Notes under the pieces: generated by a model
Seen by the model: only the letters and a program-made list of their open reading frames with translations
Told to the model about the DNA's origin: nothing
Database searches by the model: none
Origin: Nothopassalora personata
Lineage: Eukaryota > Ascomycota > Dothideomycetes > Mycosphaerellales > Mycosphaerellaceae
Assembly: GCA_033816765.1 (NCBI GenBank)
Contig: CM066287.1
Location: 5,518,001-5,582,000, forward strand
Reading direction: 5' to 3'
DNA length: 64,000 nt
Shown here: positions 43,661-53,740 of the stretch, in pieces
How positions within the stretch are numbered: the stretch's first letter is position 1
Layout of the letters: the number at the start of each line of letters is the position of its first letter
Program-made: the position numbers and the translations under genes

Positions 43661-43923
43661 TCATAGACGTAGCTGCGCCTGCTGAGCGCGACGCATCATG
43701 GCTTGTTGTCCGCATTGCTGGCAGATCTGGTTGGCGCTGATCCATTCGCGCTTGATTGCCCAGGCGCCGAAGCAGGCGTGGTTGGGTTCGTTGCGGGCGA
43801 AGTGGTAGTGCTTGATGAGACGACGACCGGCGTGGCCGCAGTGGAAGTGGATGACTTCGAACTGGGAGAGGGTAAGATGATGGGTCTGTATGCAGGTTGA
43901 AGAGGGTCGCTCACTTGGCACAT
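43661..43923 (-). CDS. Small Cys/His-rich protein, probable zinc binder
   Basis: Two exons on the minus strand: a 9-nt first exon (43923-43915, Met-Cys-Gln) and 43861-43661. They are joined by a 53-nt intron starting GTGAGC and ending CCCAG; 69 residues. Text runs MCQFEVIHFHCGHAGRRLIK and later QICQQCGQQAMMRR. The pattern Cys near the start, F/Y-x-C-G-H, then CxxC at the end is found in a common group of short fungal proteins of unknown role, probably binding zinc. Without splicing a different 75-codon frame starts at the same ATG; the spliced form is preferred because it gives the Cys/His pattern. Confidence 0.6.
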
Positions 43924-44669
43924 TGTGTTGTTCGTGAAGACGGAAAGGTTGTTGCAAAGGCAACGTTGATTGAGTGCCTTGGCTACATATTAGCCTCGAT
44001 GTCTGCAGATTCCTACTTGATGCAGACTGACCTGAATAGCAGAGTGGTTTGTTGGATCAAGTACAAGCAACAAGCCACCAAATGACAACGACCTTCCTTT
44101 CCAGAAGAGCAGACAGACACAACGCAAGCCCAGAAGACAACAAAAGGCGAAGTAAGAGGAGAGAAGATGGAGGTGGTTGAGGTATCCAATGCCCACCATT
44201 CGAGGCTACACCAGCAGCTTTATGCTCTTCTCGACACCTCTGACAGAAGCGCACGAGCCTGTCGTAGCTCACAACCGTCTCCACCACACTCCATGACAGG
44301 TCCCTCCTCCACATCCTGTATCCTTGCCGTATGATGGCTCGACCAAGCATCTATACTCCTCACGAGCTCGGACACAACACCGACCAGGACTCCCAAGGCC
44401 CCAGGATGCGACATTGAACAGGCTGAGTACGATCTTTGGCTGAGCTTCCCATGCCAACTCACCTTCGCAAAGAGGAGAGTCTGGTTGCGAGCTGCGGAGC
44501 ATTGTGATACAAGCGTCTGCGCATCAGTCCATTCAGTCGATTCAATTCTAGAAAAGATGACACAAGATGATCAGATTCTCAAGTCGAGCCTCGAACAGCA
44601 GCGGCGGCGGCGGCGGCGGCGGCAGCAGCAGCAGCAGCAGCGAGTCCGCTTATATGATATCTATCATTT
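43924..44669. other. Intergenic region with microsatellite
   Basis: Several overlapping minus-strand frames at 44057-44502 contain scattered Cys residues (for example KDTGCGGGTCHG) and could be part of another small spliced Cys-rich gene, but I could not build a consistent model. The CGG/CAG repeat lies at the right end. Confidence 0.4.
44596..44640. repeat. (CGG)n(CAG)n trinucleotide microsatellite
   Basis: About 45 bp of uninterrupted trinucleotides: two CAG, seven to eight CGG, then CAG to the end. It lies in a non-coding position as far as can be seen. Confidence 0.9.
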
Positions 44670-45440
44670 TTACACCGCTCTTCCATCCCAATTCCGGGTA
44701 ACAATGCATTGTTCTTGCAGTTCCCGGGAATCGCAATAGTCCGTATCGCCTTTGAACATCCCTTCTCTTGACAGCCTGCACAGAATCGAGCCGTCGTCGC
44801 ACGGGCTGAGCAATGACAGCCTAGCGTCATACGGACCAAAGCGCCCAAGAAAAGCTATGGGATTTGGTATATTTTGCACGACAGCAGCGATATCTTGAAT
44901 CTGAAGCAGAGTCTGACTCGACAGATCGATAGAACGAGCCTCCGCGCACCATTTGCACCAACTAGCATTCTCCTGCGACGTTGTTCGAGATGAATCTCTA
45001 CGTCGAAGGAGGTGGTGCTTTTGGGGCGGTTTGGTTCGTATGACCCGTGACAGCCAAGAGGACGTCGCACGTAGCGTCGCACCATCGTCCGTACTTCCCC
45101 GAGCCCGGTACTCAGCTCGACGAAGCGCAGCTGCATCAGGCTCGCGCTCGGCAAAGTGCAGAACGGCATGTGAGGTGCCGTCGGATGCTTCCGCCGTGCT
45201 ATTAGGCGCTCGAGCTGGTCCGAGTCGGTCGTGCAAGAGCCCCGTGCGTACTCGGCGTCGAAAATGATAGAGAGCAAGAGTAGGCCGATGGAAGTGGAAG
45301 GAGCGATCCTTGTCTTCGTGGGTAGGGTCCTCGCGCTTTCCCGTGCAGAGTGTGGACCATCCCGCGTCCATGCCGCGACTGCGCTCGCACAATTGGTAAT
45401 AGCTGCAGCTCAAGGCGCTGGAAGCGATGAGGTCTGTCAT
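44670..45440 (-). CDS. Uncharacterised ORF, 256 codons
   Basis: A minus-strand frame open from ATG at 45440 to TAA near 44670. No domain is recognised, composition is Arg/Ser-rich, and a second minus-strand frame (45277-44855, containing FDAEYARGSCTTDSDQLERL) overlaps much of it and looks at least as protein-like. The true gene, if any, probably has introns joining pieces of both frames. The call is weak. Confidence 0.3.
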   Translation of the reverse strand: MTDLIASSALSCSYYQLCERSRGMDAGWSTLCTGKREDPTHEDKDRSFHFHRPTLALYHFRRRVRTGLLHDRLGPARAPNSTAEASDGTSHAVLHFAEREPDAAALRRAEYRARGSTDDGATLRATSSWLSRVIRTKPPQKHHLLRRRDSSRTTSQENASWCKWCAEARSIDLSSQTLLQIQDIAAVVQNIPNPIAFLGRFGPYDARLSLLSPCDDGSILCRLSREGMFKGDTDYCDSRELQEQCIVTRNWDGRAV

Positions 45441-45564
45441 TTGCTGCGCACATGTATGTGTGTAGTTGGGCGTTGACGTGTGGATTGCGTCCGTCTGTAC
45501 TTCTGCATATGCCCCGACTTCCTGCAGTGCATGTACAAATTACAATTTATGCCGCACTGATGCC

Positions 45565-47790
45565 TTACTTGCCGCCTTTGCGATTCTTGCGCATAGCCCT
45601 CTTTCTGCCAATTATCTGGTTCCGCCGAGCCAGCTTGTCATCGATAGGCTTCTTCGGCTTCTCCTTCGCCTTGCCCGACTCAGCAGTCTTCTGTGCGCCA
45701 TCGGATGCCCTTTTGCGCTTCCGCGAACCTGGCTTCTCGTGCTTGGCTGGTCTCTTCGAAGGTTTCGAAGCAGTCTCGCCATCCTTGACGACCAGACCCT
45801 CCTGGACAGCGCGGCTTCGCTCGCGGGCTTTCTTCTCGCTGTCGTTCCTGCGCATCACCACCTGTGCGTTTTCTATCGCGAACTCCACAATCAACCTCTT
45901 CTTGCGATCCTGCATATCTTCTCGGCTCAGCTTGCTCTGTCCATCCTTAACCTGGTAGCCTATTGCGTGACCGTTCAACCACCGGAGACCTTGAAGCGCA
46001 TTACGGTGAGTGTAGTATTCGATGAACCCGTATCCACGGCTGCGGCCTGCCCCGGTCTCTTCGCTGACTTTGCTTCCGCCAGCGCTCTCGAACACGACCT
46101 TAGCTTGCTTCACAATACCCTTGCCTTTCTTCTTGCGAGATGACTCCGCTTCTCGCATCTCCTCGCCTCCGCGGGATTTCTCTTCCTTGGACAGCGGTTG
46201 TCGTAGACCCGCCTTCACGTCCGTAGCAAATCCGACAACCGCTTCACGCGCGAGCTGCTTGAGTGCCTTCGAGTCGATCGAGCGCGGGAGATTGCGAACA
46301 GATAGACGTGTGAGACTCAGATTTAGCGAAGGATTGCTTTCGATGAGAGCCTTGCGCTGCGTTCCGCTGGCCTCGCGCATTGCTTGTTCTGAGGGTGGCA
46401 GTTGCTGCCATAGCTTCGAATTCGATGGTATGCTTCCTTCCGAAAGCAGATACAGGCGGCGCTTGTCGGTATCGCGCTTATAGCGGCTCGCCACTCCCTC
46501 TTCGGTCAATCTGCCTGCTTCTGACTTGTCTACCGCCCTCGAGACCTGGAGCACTCGACCATCCAAGGTGTATTGACCAGTGCGATCTTGCTCTTCGTTC
46601 TGCAATATTGAGCGCGGTGGCAGCGCAGGTGTCCCATCTTTGGCAGATTTGTTGGCAGATGGGGCTAGAATTCGCGAGGGAGCATTACGAACGCATGCAT
46701 CAGCGTCTTCTTTCCGGTAGAAGCAGACGAAGCCAGTACCCTTGGAGCGCTCGGTGCTATAGTCCATGACCACTCTCGCATATCGTGTAGTGCCGAACTG
46801 CGAGAAATGATCATCGAGGTCGTCATCGGTGCATGTGAAAGGCAGGTTCCTCACAAAAATGGTGGAGGATCGGTCATCCGTTTGTCGACGCTCTTGCTCT
46901 TCTTCGTCGTCCATGTCAACGTCTTCCTCGCCCTCGACCTCTTCGTCATCAGCTTCGCTCTCGCTGCCATCGCCTTCATCAGCTACATCGTCCTGATCGA
47001 TGTGCTCCTCTTCGGCACCACCAAGAGCTATGCCCCCGTCATCCTCTGTTGCCTCCCCTCCCTGCTGCTCTTGTTCCGCTTGTCCATCGGTCGCGCCCTC
47101 ATAAGCATTCTTCTCCACCGCCCAATCGACAGCAAGCGTTCTTCCATCAATCTCCTGTCCATTCACACCCTCAATCGCCTTCTCTGCCGCCTTTCGTCCT
47201 CGCATCACAACAAAGCCGAAACCAGTCATCAGTCCTGGACCCTTCTTCGGGATGTACGCCTTCTTGACCTTGCCATAGCTCAAGAACACCTTCTCCAGCT
47301 CCCGGTCCCTCTTAATGCTCCACGGCAAGTTCCTCACAATCAGCTTCGTCTGCTGCGGTGCTTCCTGCTTCTTCCTATGCTTCTCGTGCTCGCCTTCCCC
47401 TTCACGCTGTCTCGGCTCAGCGATCTCGATACGCAGCTTGCGACCGTCCAGAACGTGTCCATTGAACTCCTGCTTGGCCTTCGCAGCATCTTCGGCGTCT
47501 GCGAATGTCACGAAACCGTAACCTTTGCATTCTTTCTTCTCATTGTCAATCACCGCCACAGCATGCTTGATGGGATATGACTCGGAGAAGAGGTCGGTCA
47601 GTGTCTCGGAAGTGGTGGACGGTGGCAGGGAGCGCACGAAGAGAGATCGCTTCTGCTGGACGGCTTTCTCTTGCGCTTCGGCTGATGTTTCGGTTGCGGG
47701 TCGAGGTGTATCTGCTGCATTATCCTCTTGCTGTTCGACGACGGCAGCACTGCCGTTTGATAGTCTCTGCTTCTTCTTTGCGGGACCCAT
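45565..47790 (-). CDS. NOP4: Nop4/RBM28-type nucleolar protein with four RRMs
   Basis: Single exon, 741 residues. Four RNA-recognition motifs are seen through their RNP1 and RNP2 cores: RSLFVRSLPP with CKGYGFVTF (about residues 49-125), TKLIVRNLPW with GFGFVVM (about 149-225), TIFVRNLPF with KGTGFVCF (about 310-410), and LSVRNLPRSI with RGYGFIEY (about 500-610). An acidic run (EEVEGEEDVDMDDEEEQE) separates RRM2 and RRM3, and the C-terminus is strongly basic (RKRAMRKNRKGGK), a nucleolar signal. Nop4 is needed for 27S pre-rRNA processing and 60S subunit assembly. Length and RRM layout match yeast Nop4. Confidence 0.93.
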   Translation of the reverse strand: MGPAKKKQRLSNGSAAVVEQQEDNAADTPRPATETSAEAQEKAVQQKRSLFVRSLPPSTTSETLTDLFSESYPIKHAVAVIDNEKKECKGYGFVTFADAEDAAKAKQEFNGHVLDGRKLRIEIAEPRQREGEGEHEKHRKKQEAPQQTKLIVRNLPWSIKRDRELEKVFLSYGKVKKAYIPKKGPGLMTGFGFVVMRGRKAAEKAIEGVNGQEIDGRTLAVDWAVEKNAYEGATDGQAEQEQQGGEATEDDGGIALGGAEEEHIDQDDVADEGDGSESEADDEEVEGEEDVDMDDEEEQERRQTDDRSSTIFVRNLPFTCTDDDLDDHFSQFGTTRYARVVMDYSTERSKGTGFVCFYRKEDADACVRNAPSRILAPSANKSAKDGTPALPPRSILQNEEQDRTGQYTLDGRVLQVSRAVDKSEAGRLTEEGVASRYKRDTDKRRLYLLSEGSIPSNSKLWQQLPPSEQAMREASGTQRKALIESNPSLNLSLTRLSVRNLPRSIDSKALKQLAREAVVGFATDVKAGLRQPLSKEEKSRGGEEMREAESSRKKKGKGIVKQAKVVFESAGGSKVSEETGAGRSRGYGFIEYYTHRNALQGLRWLNGHAIGYQVKDGQSKLSREDMQDRKKRLIVEFAIENAQVVMRRNDSEKKARERSRAVQEGLVVKDGETASKPSKRPAKHEKPGSRKRKRASDGAQKTAESGKAKEKPKKPIDDKLARRNQIIGRKRAMRKNRKGGK

Positions 47791-48324
47791 CGTGTCGGGG
47801 TTTGAACAGCCTTGTGTGTGTTACTGCTTAAGATGTTCGCAACGCAAGAGCTATCCATTAAATTTCAAAGTAGGGTCGGCGCTAACGGAATTAGATAATT
47901 TCACGATCCTCGACTGGCTGACAGCAACAGCACGCTAGCTGATGTCTGCAGAGCCAAATAAGCTGCTCACCCGAACGATAATGTGAATTTGAGCATGGCT
48001 ATAGCGAAGTTGTAGCTTGCCTGGTCTTAAGACGGCGAAGTATAGTATCGTGCCTCGCGTGCTGGCTTTCACGATGATGTCTGTCGTTCTTGCATGCTAC
48101 GCCGGCACATCTTTTTGTCCGCAGCCCTTGGTAGCATGCTTCAATTGCTGGAACAGGGGAGAAAGACGATTCTCAGGTGATCATTGTTGTTTGGTTCATA
48201 CTGGACGTGACGACATCTACTGATGCCGAGCCTCGAAGCTCTATGATCTAGTTGCATGAATACAGCTACTGTACAGTGTCATCAGCGCGTTATACTTCGT
48301 CCTTGATCGAAGGTAGTTGCGTGA
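47791..48324. other. Intergenic region upstream of NOP4
   Basis: About 530 bp between the NOP4 start and the RPN13 stop (both on the minus strand). It should hold the NOP4 promoter. No gene or repeat recognised. Confidence 0.5.
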
Positions 48325-49722
48325 TCACTTCTTCGCACTCTTCTCTTCCTCCTCCGCTGTCTTCTTGACGCCCTCGACGAAGGCTTCAACGGCATCGCCG
48401 CCACCGAGAGGCATGCTCCCACCTCTGATCAGTCCACCATTCTCCACCTTGAGACCCAGAGCCTCGCCAATCATGGGTAATCCGCCATCGCGTAGTGCGA
48501 CAGTCAGAGAACCAAGACTCTGTTGCAGTTGAGGCGAACGCAAGACACGGTTGAGAATGTCCTTCTTCTGACCTTGTGAGAGTGTCTCGATAGCTGCTTG
48601 AGTTGTTGCTGGTGTAGCTTCGGCGGCCGAACTTGATGACTCGGATTCCTGAGCGAGCAAGAACAGCTCCGGAGGAAGTAAAGTGCAGAGGTGGTCTATT
48701 TGCTGTGGCGAAGCATTGGAAATGTATGCTGTTGTCGTCGATGATGGCAAGAGGTCGGGTAATGTAGTAAATGGAGTCTCTATCTGTTGCTGCTGTCCGC
48801 CACCTTTCGTGCCGCCCTTGAGCGAGTTGAGGAAGTTCTGCACGATTGCATTCGTGTCTTGTGGTGCTGACGATGATGAGTTGGCACTACCTGAGGAAGC
48901 AAAGGTCAGCCGGGATTCTCGATCACGAAATTTCATCGCAGCAGCAGACCAAGCAGCAATCGGACAGACAGTCAAGCAAAGCAACATGATTTCTCGGCGT
49001 TTGCATACATTGCCCAGAGCGCCTTCTGCCTCTTGCCAGTCCCCAATCAACCCTGCTTGCGCCTTCAAGACCCTCCAATCCTCAAGGCCCACCGGATAAA
49101 ATGCAACGACTTACGCTCTGCCTCCATCTGCACCACCTTCTCGACTCGCCTCACCCTCCTCGCGTGGGTCTCCACCAGTGGCATCCTGACCAGCACCGCC
49201 AGATCCTTGTCGCTCGATGAATGGTCCGCCATCAACCTCCATCGCGTCGGCATCCCCATCTGGTCCTGCATCACCGCCACCTCTCCGCAAGTCCTCCACC
49301 TCGCCCTCAACGTCCACATCCTCACCCTGCAGCAGTGCATCCACAATTTGTCCCAAACGCTGGTCTCTGTTGCTGAACCAGCTTAGCTCGCCGCTCTTTG
49401 ACTGCGTCTTGCTCTGCATCCAGAAGAAGTGTCTCTGACCGCTTGATGTGAATTTGAGGACGAAGATGCGGCCGTTGGTAGGCGAATTGAGGTCGTCGGT
49501 GCCTTGCTCCTTCACAAGCGGAAAGAACTGGCCGTCTGTTGGGAACATGATAAGGTCCATCTCTGGCTCGGTGGCAGGTGCAGAGCGTGGCCGCCAGCAG
49601 AAGTGCAGCAGGTCATCTTCAGAGTAGAGGTAGACGTAGCCGGGGGTAGGGTCTGGCTTGACCTTGCGGCCTTCGAGTTCGCAGCGACCGGCCTTGAAAG
49701 TGATGAGTGGAGTTGTCGCCAT
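48325..49722 (-). CDS. RPN13: Proteasome ubiquitin receptor Rpn13/ADRM1
   Basis: Two exons on the minus strand, 49722-49115 and about 48886-48325, about 389 residues. The N-terminal Pru domain (residues 1 to about 120) shows FKAGRCELEGRKVKPDPTPG, YLYSEDDLLHFCWRPR and RHFFWMQSKTQ, which bind Rpn2 and ubiquitin. The C-terminal part is a DEUBAD domain (PQQIDHLCTLLPPELFLLAQ and ILNRVLRSPQLQQSLGSL) that recruits the deubiquitinase Uch37/UCHL5. The intron is about 228 nt, long for this genome. Its 5' site GTAAGT is clear but two 3' sites four bases apart (CAG at 48890, TAG at 48886) are possible; only the second keeps phase. Confidence 0.88.
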
Positions 49723-50079
49723 GTTGTGGCGCGGCGATGATTGATGTGCTTATTTTGGTGATGTCGTGGATGTGCTTGATATGTTTCGCTGAATGATAGC
49801 TCAGACAGCTGCACCGCGATGACGAGCCTGGTGCTAGCGCGCGGCAGCAACCGCGACGGCGGACTGGCAAGAACGCACAGCGTGATGCAACTAGCGCCTT
49901 CTGCCAAGCCGAACAGTGCTCGAATTCGACCTCCATCTCCAGCGCCGGACCAGACCAGCCAGCGACACGACTTTTACAAACGAAACAGCAACCCTTTCCT
50001 TCTTGGTACGCTCGATATCCGATCCACGACTACATCACGGTACAGCGATACTAACGGAACAAACTCACAGCTGGCCACC
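49723..50079. promoter_or_regulatory. Shared divergent promoter, RPN13 / RPL6
   Basis: 357 bp between the two start codons. Short frames overlap here but none continues a gene. I do not identify a specific element with confidence. Confidence 0.45.
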
Positions 50080-50806
50080 ATGTCGTCCGAACAGCCCCAG
50101 ACCAAGAAGTTCCAGAAGGGCGAGCGCCTCATCACCCCAGCTGCGCAAAAGGCCAGCAAGTACTACCCGGCCGAGGACGTTTCTGCACCAAAGACGGTAC
50201 GATCAGTCCCGAGAATTGAGATGTAGAATTGGTCAAGAGATGGACGCGCTGGAAGAAACGCAATGACTTCATATCAAGAGACCGCATACTAATAATTGAT
50301 GCACACAGACCCGCAAGGCTCTCCGTCCATACAAGCCACGCCAGTCGCTCAAGCCAGGCACCGTCCTTATCCTACTCGCTGGCCGCTTCCGAGGCAAGCG
50401 CGTGGTCCTGCTCAACGTCCTTGAGCAGGGCACTCTCCTTGTCACCGGCCCATTCAAGGTTAATGGTGTTCCTCTCCGCCGTGTCAACGCCCGCTATGTC
50501 ATCGCAACCAAGACCACCGTTTCACTCGAGGGTCTCGACGCATCGATCGTGAAGAAGGCCAGCGACAAGAAGTACTTCGCACGGGACAAGAAGGCAGATA
50601 AGAAGGGTAGCGAGGAGGCTTTCTTCAAACAGGCATCCGGCGAGAAGCCAGAGAAGAAGCAGACTTCCAGCGAGCGCGCAGAGGATCAGAAGAAGGTTGA
50701 CAAGGCTCTTCTGTCCGTGATCAAGAAGGAGCCATTGCTTCAGGGATACCTCAGCACCAACTTCAGCCTGCGGAAAGGCGACAAGCCACACGAGATGGTC
50801 TTCTAA
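50080..50806 (+). CDS. RPL6: 60S ribosomal protein eL6
   Basis: Two exons, 50080-50196 and 50309-50806, joined in phase 0 by a 112-nt intron starting GTACGA with a TACTAAT branch region and ACAG end; 204 residues. Text includes [40 protein letters not shown] (a KOW-like start), [10 protein letters not shown] and [19 protein letters not shown]. It ends [18 protein letters not shown], all typical of eL6 in the large subunit. An early intron in a ribosomal protein gene is usual in fungi. The ATG context is CACCATGT. Confidence 0.95.
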
Positions 50807-51856
50807 ATGCAATACCAGCGTGCGGCTATACCAAGGGAAAGACTGGGCTCATGGTGGTGTTGGTCATCGGCGTTGGTCATGTTTGCATCGCATCGCATAG
50901 GCGACGAGGTTCGACCGAGCAGCTCCATACCATGCTGAATCAATGAAACTTCGTAAAACGCAAACATAATGATGATCAGATGAGAACGAATCAAAGGTTT
51001 GGTCGATAACCAAGGCCAGAACAAGGGTGAGGTGCTGCCACTAAAGCCATTGAAGCACTCCATTAGCACAGCCCATCACTATGCACCCACCTTGCCATCC
51101 AATTCCAATTCCAATTCCTTTCAACCAGTGCTACAACGTCGTCATCTCGCATTTGGCTCGGCAAGCGCTGATGCCTGATCAACAATCCCCCCACGCGTCG
51201 TTCTGTGTTTGACACCAGTTACACACTCCCACATCTAACATGATCTCCGATACCCGACTTTCCAGCTCCACGTCACCTGTACTCGAAAGCAAATAATCGT
51301 TCCTGCCTTTTCAGCTTCGACATGACCTTAATGACCCACTACCCATCTCGAGTACATCTTGCATGTGCATCGCAGGCGATCCTCGTCCGAGAAGTCTCGG
51401 CACATGCTCGAAACTTGATGTCGTCGCCACCGTACGCTTCCTGCCTACTCCCAAACACTCACAATGCATCTCCTCTGTTACAGCCGTCTCGCCTTAGGCA
51501 TCGCCATCCCAGCCGTCGCAATCTACATCACACCCAAGGAAGATAACCACCTGCGATCACCACCCATCGCCACCGCCACCGCCGCCAGAGAGCGAAAAGT
51601 GAGATAACACATTGCTAGCTAAGAGCGATACTTTCTGGATTACATGGCCTGTCTAAACCCTCTCCCATCATCATGCCTTTGATGGATGGAGACTGGGAAA
51701 TGATGATTATGTACAAATGCGGCCCCTCCTTGGTCAGAAATTCTAATGGACCAATAAACCCGCCGAAAACGCCACGCATAAATCGTATCACATCATGGCC
51801 ATCGTCAGGTCAAAGCCATGAACTTCGCATCTCTCATTATTACGAAACAAGCATTA
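50807..51856. other. Intergenic region with one short possible ORF
   Basis: About 1 kb between RPL6 and the Cys-rich membrane protein gene. It holds the 3' region of RPL6 and a C-rich stretch. Only the short frame at 51464-51607 is noted. Confidence 0.45.
51464..51607 (+). CDS. Possible 47-residue single-helix microprotein
   Basis: An ATG in context ACAATGC opens a frame MHLLCYSRLALGIAIPAVAI and so on for 47 codons. The first 22 residues form one hydrophobic helix, then a charged Pro/Thr/Ala-rich tail. Short proteins of this build occur in mitochondria and the ER, but chance is not excluded for so short a frame. No family recognised. Confidence 0.3.
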   Translation: MHLLCYSRLALGIAIPAVAIYITPKEDNHLRSPPIATATAARERKVR

Positions 51857-53041
51857 CTATCGCCGCGACTGCGACCGGCCGCCATATGTCCCCGGCCGCG
51901 TCCTTCGGTCGTCCGAGCTTGCGCTACCTGTGAGGCAGAAAGGTTAGTGTTGGTCGATGCCGGGCCGTTTCAAGGATCATCACTTACTTGCACTGGTGTA
52001 GTAATCACTCGAATAAGAATACTCTGTGCCATACTTTTCAACCCGTCTGTTATCATGCCTCCTCTTAAGGCCAAGGATCGCCCATAGCGCAGCAAGTCCA
52101 GCTCCAATGCCGAGAATGCCTTTGCTCTTGTTGTGGTCGCTGTGTCGAGAAGTGCGGTTGACGCGAGCGGGTGGTCGGGCTGCGCCATACCAGGTTCTCC
52201 CTCCATGGCGCGAATCGTGGTGGGAATAGCGCTCATACTCTTCGACTTCGGTGCGGCGGTTGCGTCTCTTCTTGCCCAGGCCGAAACAAGCAAGGCAGCC
52301 GTCGAGGAGACCCTTGAGACAGCAGTAGAAGCAGAGAAGAGCGAGGAGGAGGAGACCGGCGAGGACACCGATGACGATACCGGCGATGGCACCTCCGGAT
52401 AAACCTCCACCTCCACCGTTCGCCTCTCCGCTGGTGAGAGTGACATTGGCGCCTGTGGCTACTGGAGCGATAAAGGCCACGGTCGTGGTTGGGGTCTCGG
52501 TTGCAGTAACGACTGTGTTGCCAGAGCTGGTCGGTCGGAATGGTGCGCCTGCCGTTGCGGCTGGAGTTACGTAGGAGCTGTAGTATGCCGAGCTGCCACC
52601 TCCAGCTGCGGTCGTACACTGGCCATCCTTGAAGCAGTATTGACCACTTGCGCAGCAAATCGAGCCACATGGCGATTCGTTGTTGGCGTAGTTGCAGGCT
52701 ATCCCCGTCGCAGCCGCACCTCCTACGTACGTGCTCATGACCGTCGTTCTGGTAACCAGATCTGTCTCGACATAGGTGGAGGTAATGTATTGCCAGTACC
52801 CACCAGTTGCTGCCGCCGTCACCTGGCCAGCATTGCAGACTGCTTCACCGGCGGAATTGGTGCCACAAGTCTGTTCTGCTGTGCAGCATAGCTGTTTGTA
52901 GTAGCCGCATGGTGTGCAATCGCGAGCGAAGATGTCCTCGAGTTCGAAGCCGACATTGGGGAAAGCGAGTGAATGCCGCGGGGCGAGCAAGATTGTCGTG
53001 ATGAGGTGCAGCAGCGGTCGCGGCGTTTGATGGAAGCGCAT
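51857..53041 (-). CDS. Cys-rich single-pass membrane protein, secreted ectodomain
   Basis: Minus strand, two exons: 53041-51988 and 51927-51857, about 374 residues. A signal peptide (LLHLITTILLAPRHSLAF) leads to an ectodomain with two Cys clusters (CTPCGYYKQLCC and CGSICCASGQYCF), then a Ser/Thr/Ala stalk. One membrane helix follows (GAIAGIVIGVLAGLLLLALL, about 215-240), with a Cys-rich juxtamembrane stretch that could be palmitoylated and a basic cytosolic tail. Without splicing the frame ends a few codons after a GTAAGT, but a 60-nt intron with CACTAAC branch point and CACAG end adds a Ser/Arg-rich tail of about 23 residues. A surface sensor role is plausible but unproven. Confidence 0.75.
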
Positions 53042-53740
53042 GGCGCTCGTGGAGCCCTCGTGGGCGCAGGAGTGTGAGCGTGTCGCTCGGAATGCGTTAT
53101 TCAGAGTGCGCGCTTGGGATAGTGATAGCTGTCGAGGAATGTAACCCCACTTTCTTGAGCTTCACTTATCAGTGGATTCGTTCGTTCGGGTCCAACACTT
53201 GCACTTGCGATGATGGTACAAAATGCAGCTGTCCGTTGCGAATGCTGGAGAAGTCAGAGGTTGGCAATGAGTGACGGGAAACGGATCTGAACTCAGCCTT
53301 TGCGAGGGTGTCTGCACGTCACTGCTTCTATGATGGCTGGAGGTGGCTGGCAAGCGTCCAACCTCGTCGGAAGCACGAACAGTCACCACAGATGTTAATA
53401 AGATAGCTGTTGTGGAAGTTTTGTTACCATTGGTAAATATCTCTCGAAGCCGTGCGAGATTTCTGGTCCTCTTTGCGGCACCAGACAGATCTCGCAACGT
53501 GCGATGTGTGAGGCTTCCAAACAGACCTGGACGTTCCCGAAGCAACGGTATCGATAAATCTAGGTTCAGCACAGACCAGGCGTTTTCCTCGCTCAACAGG
53601 ATTATTAGCCTGTTCGTAACGACGACACCACTTTCCTCTCTAAATGTTCACAGGGTGACGAAGCACTAAAGCTATGTGATGATGGTATTTACAGAAGACG
53701 ATGATTTCCAGTCAACGCCCAACCAAGAAAATGCCCTCCC
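53042..53740. other. Intergenic region between two membrane-protein genes
   Basis: About 700 bp. It includes the promoter of the gene to its left. A 144-codon minus-strand frame (53596-53162) has no domain support. Nothing else seen. Confidence 0.5.

Noticed and set aside
45452..47938. Several plus-strand frames of 130-257 codons opposite NOP4
   Set aside because: All are antisense to a strongly supported four-RRM gene.
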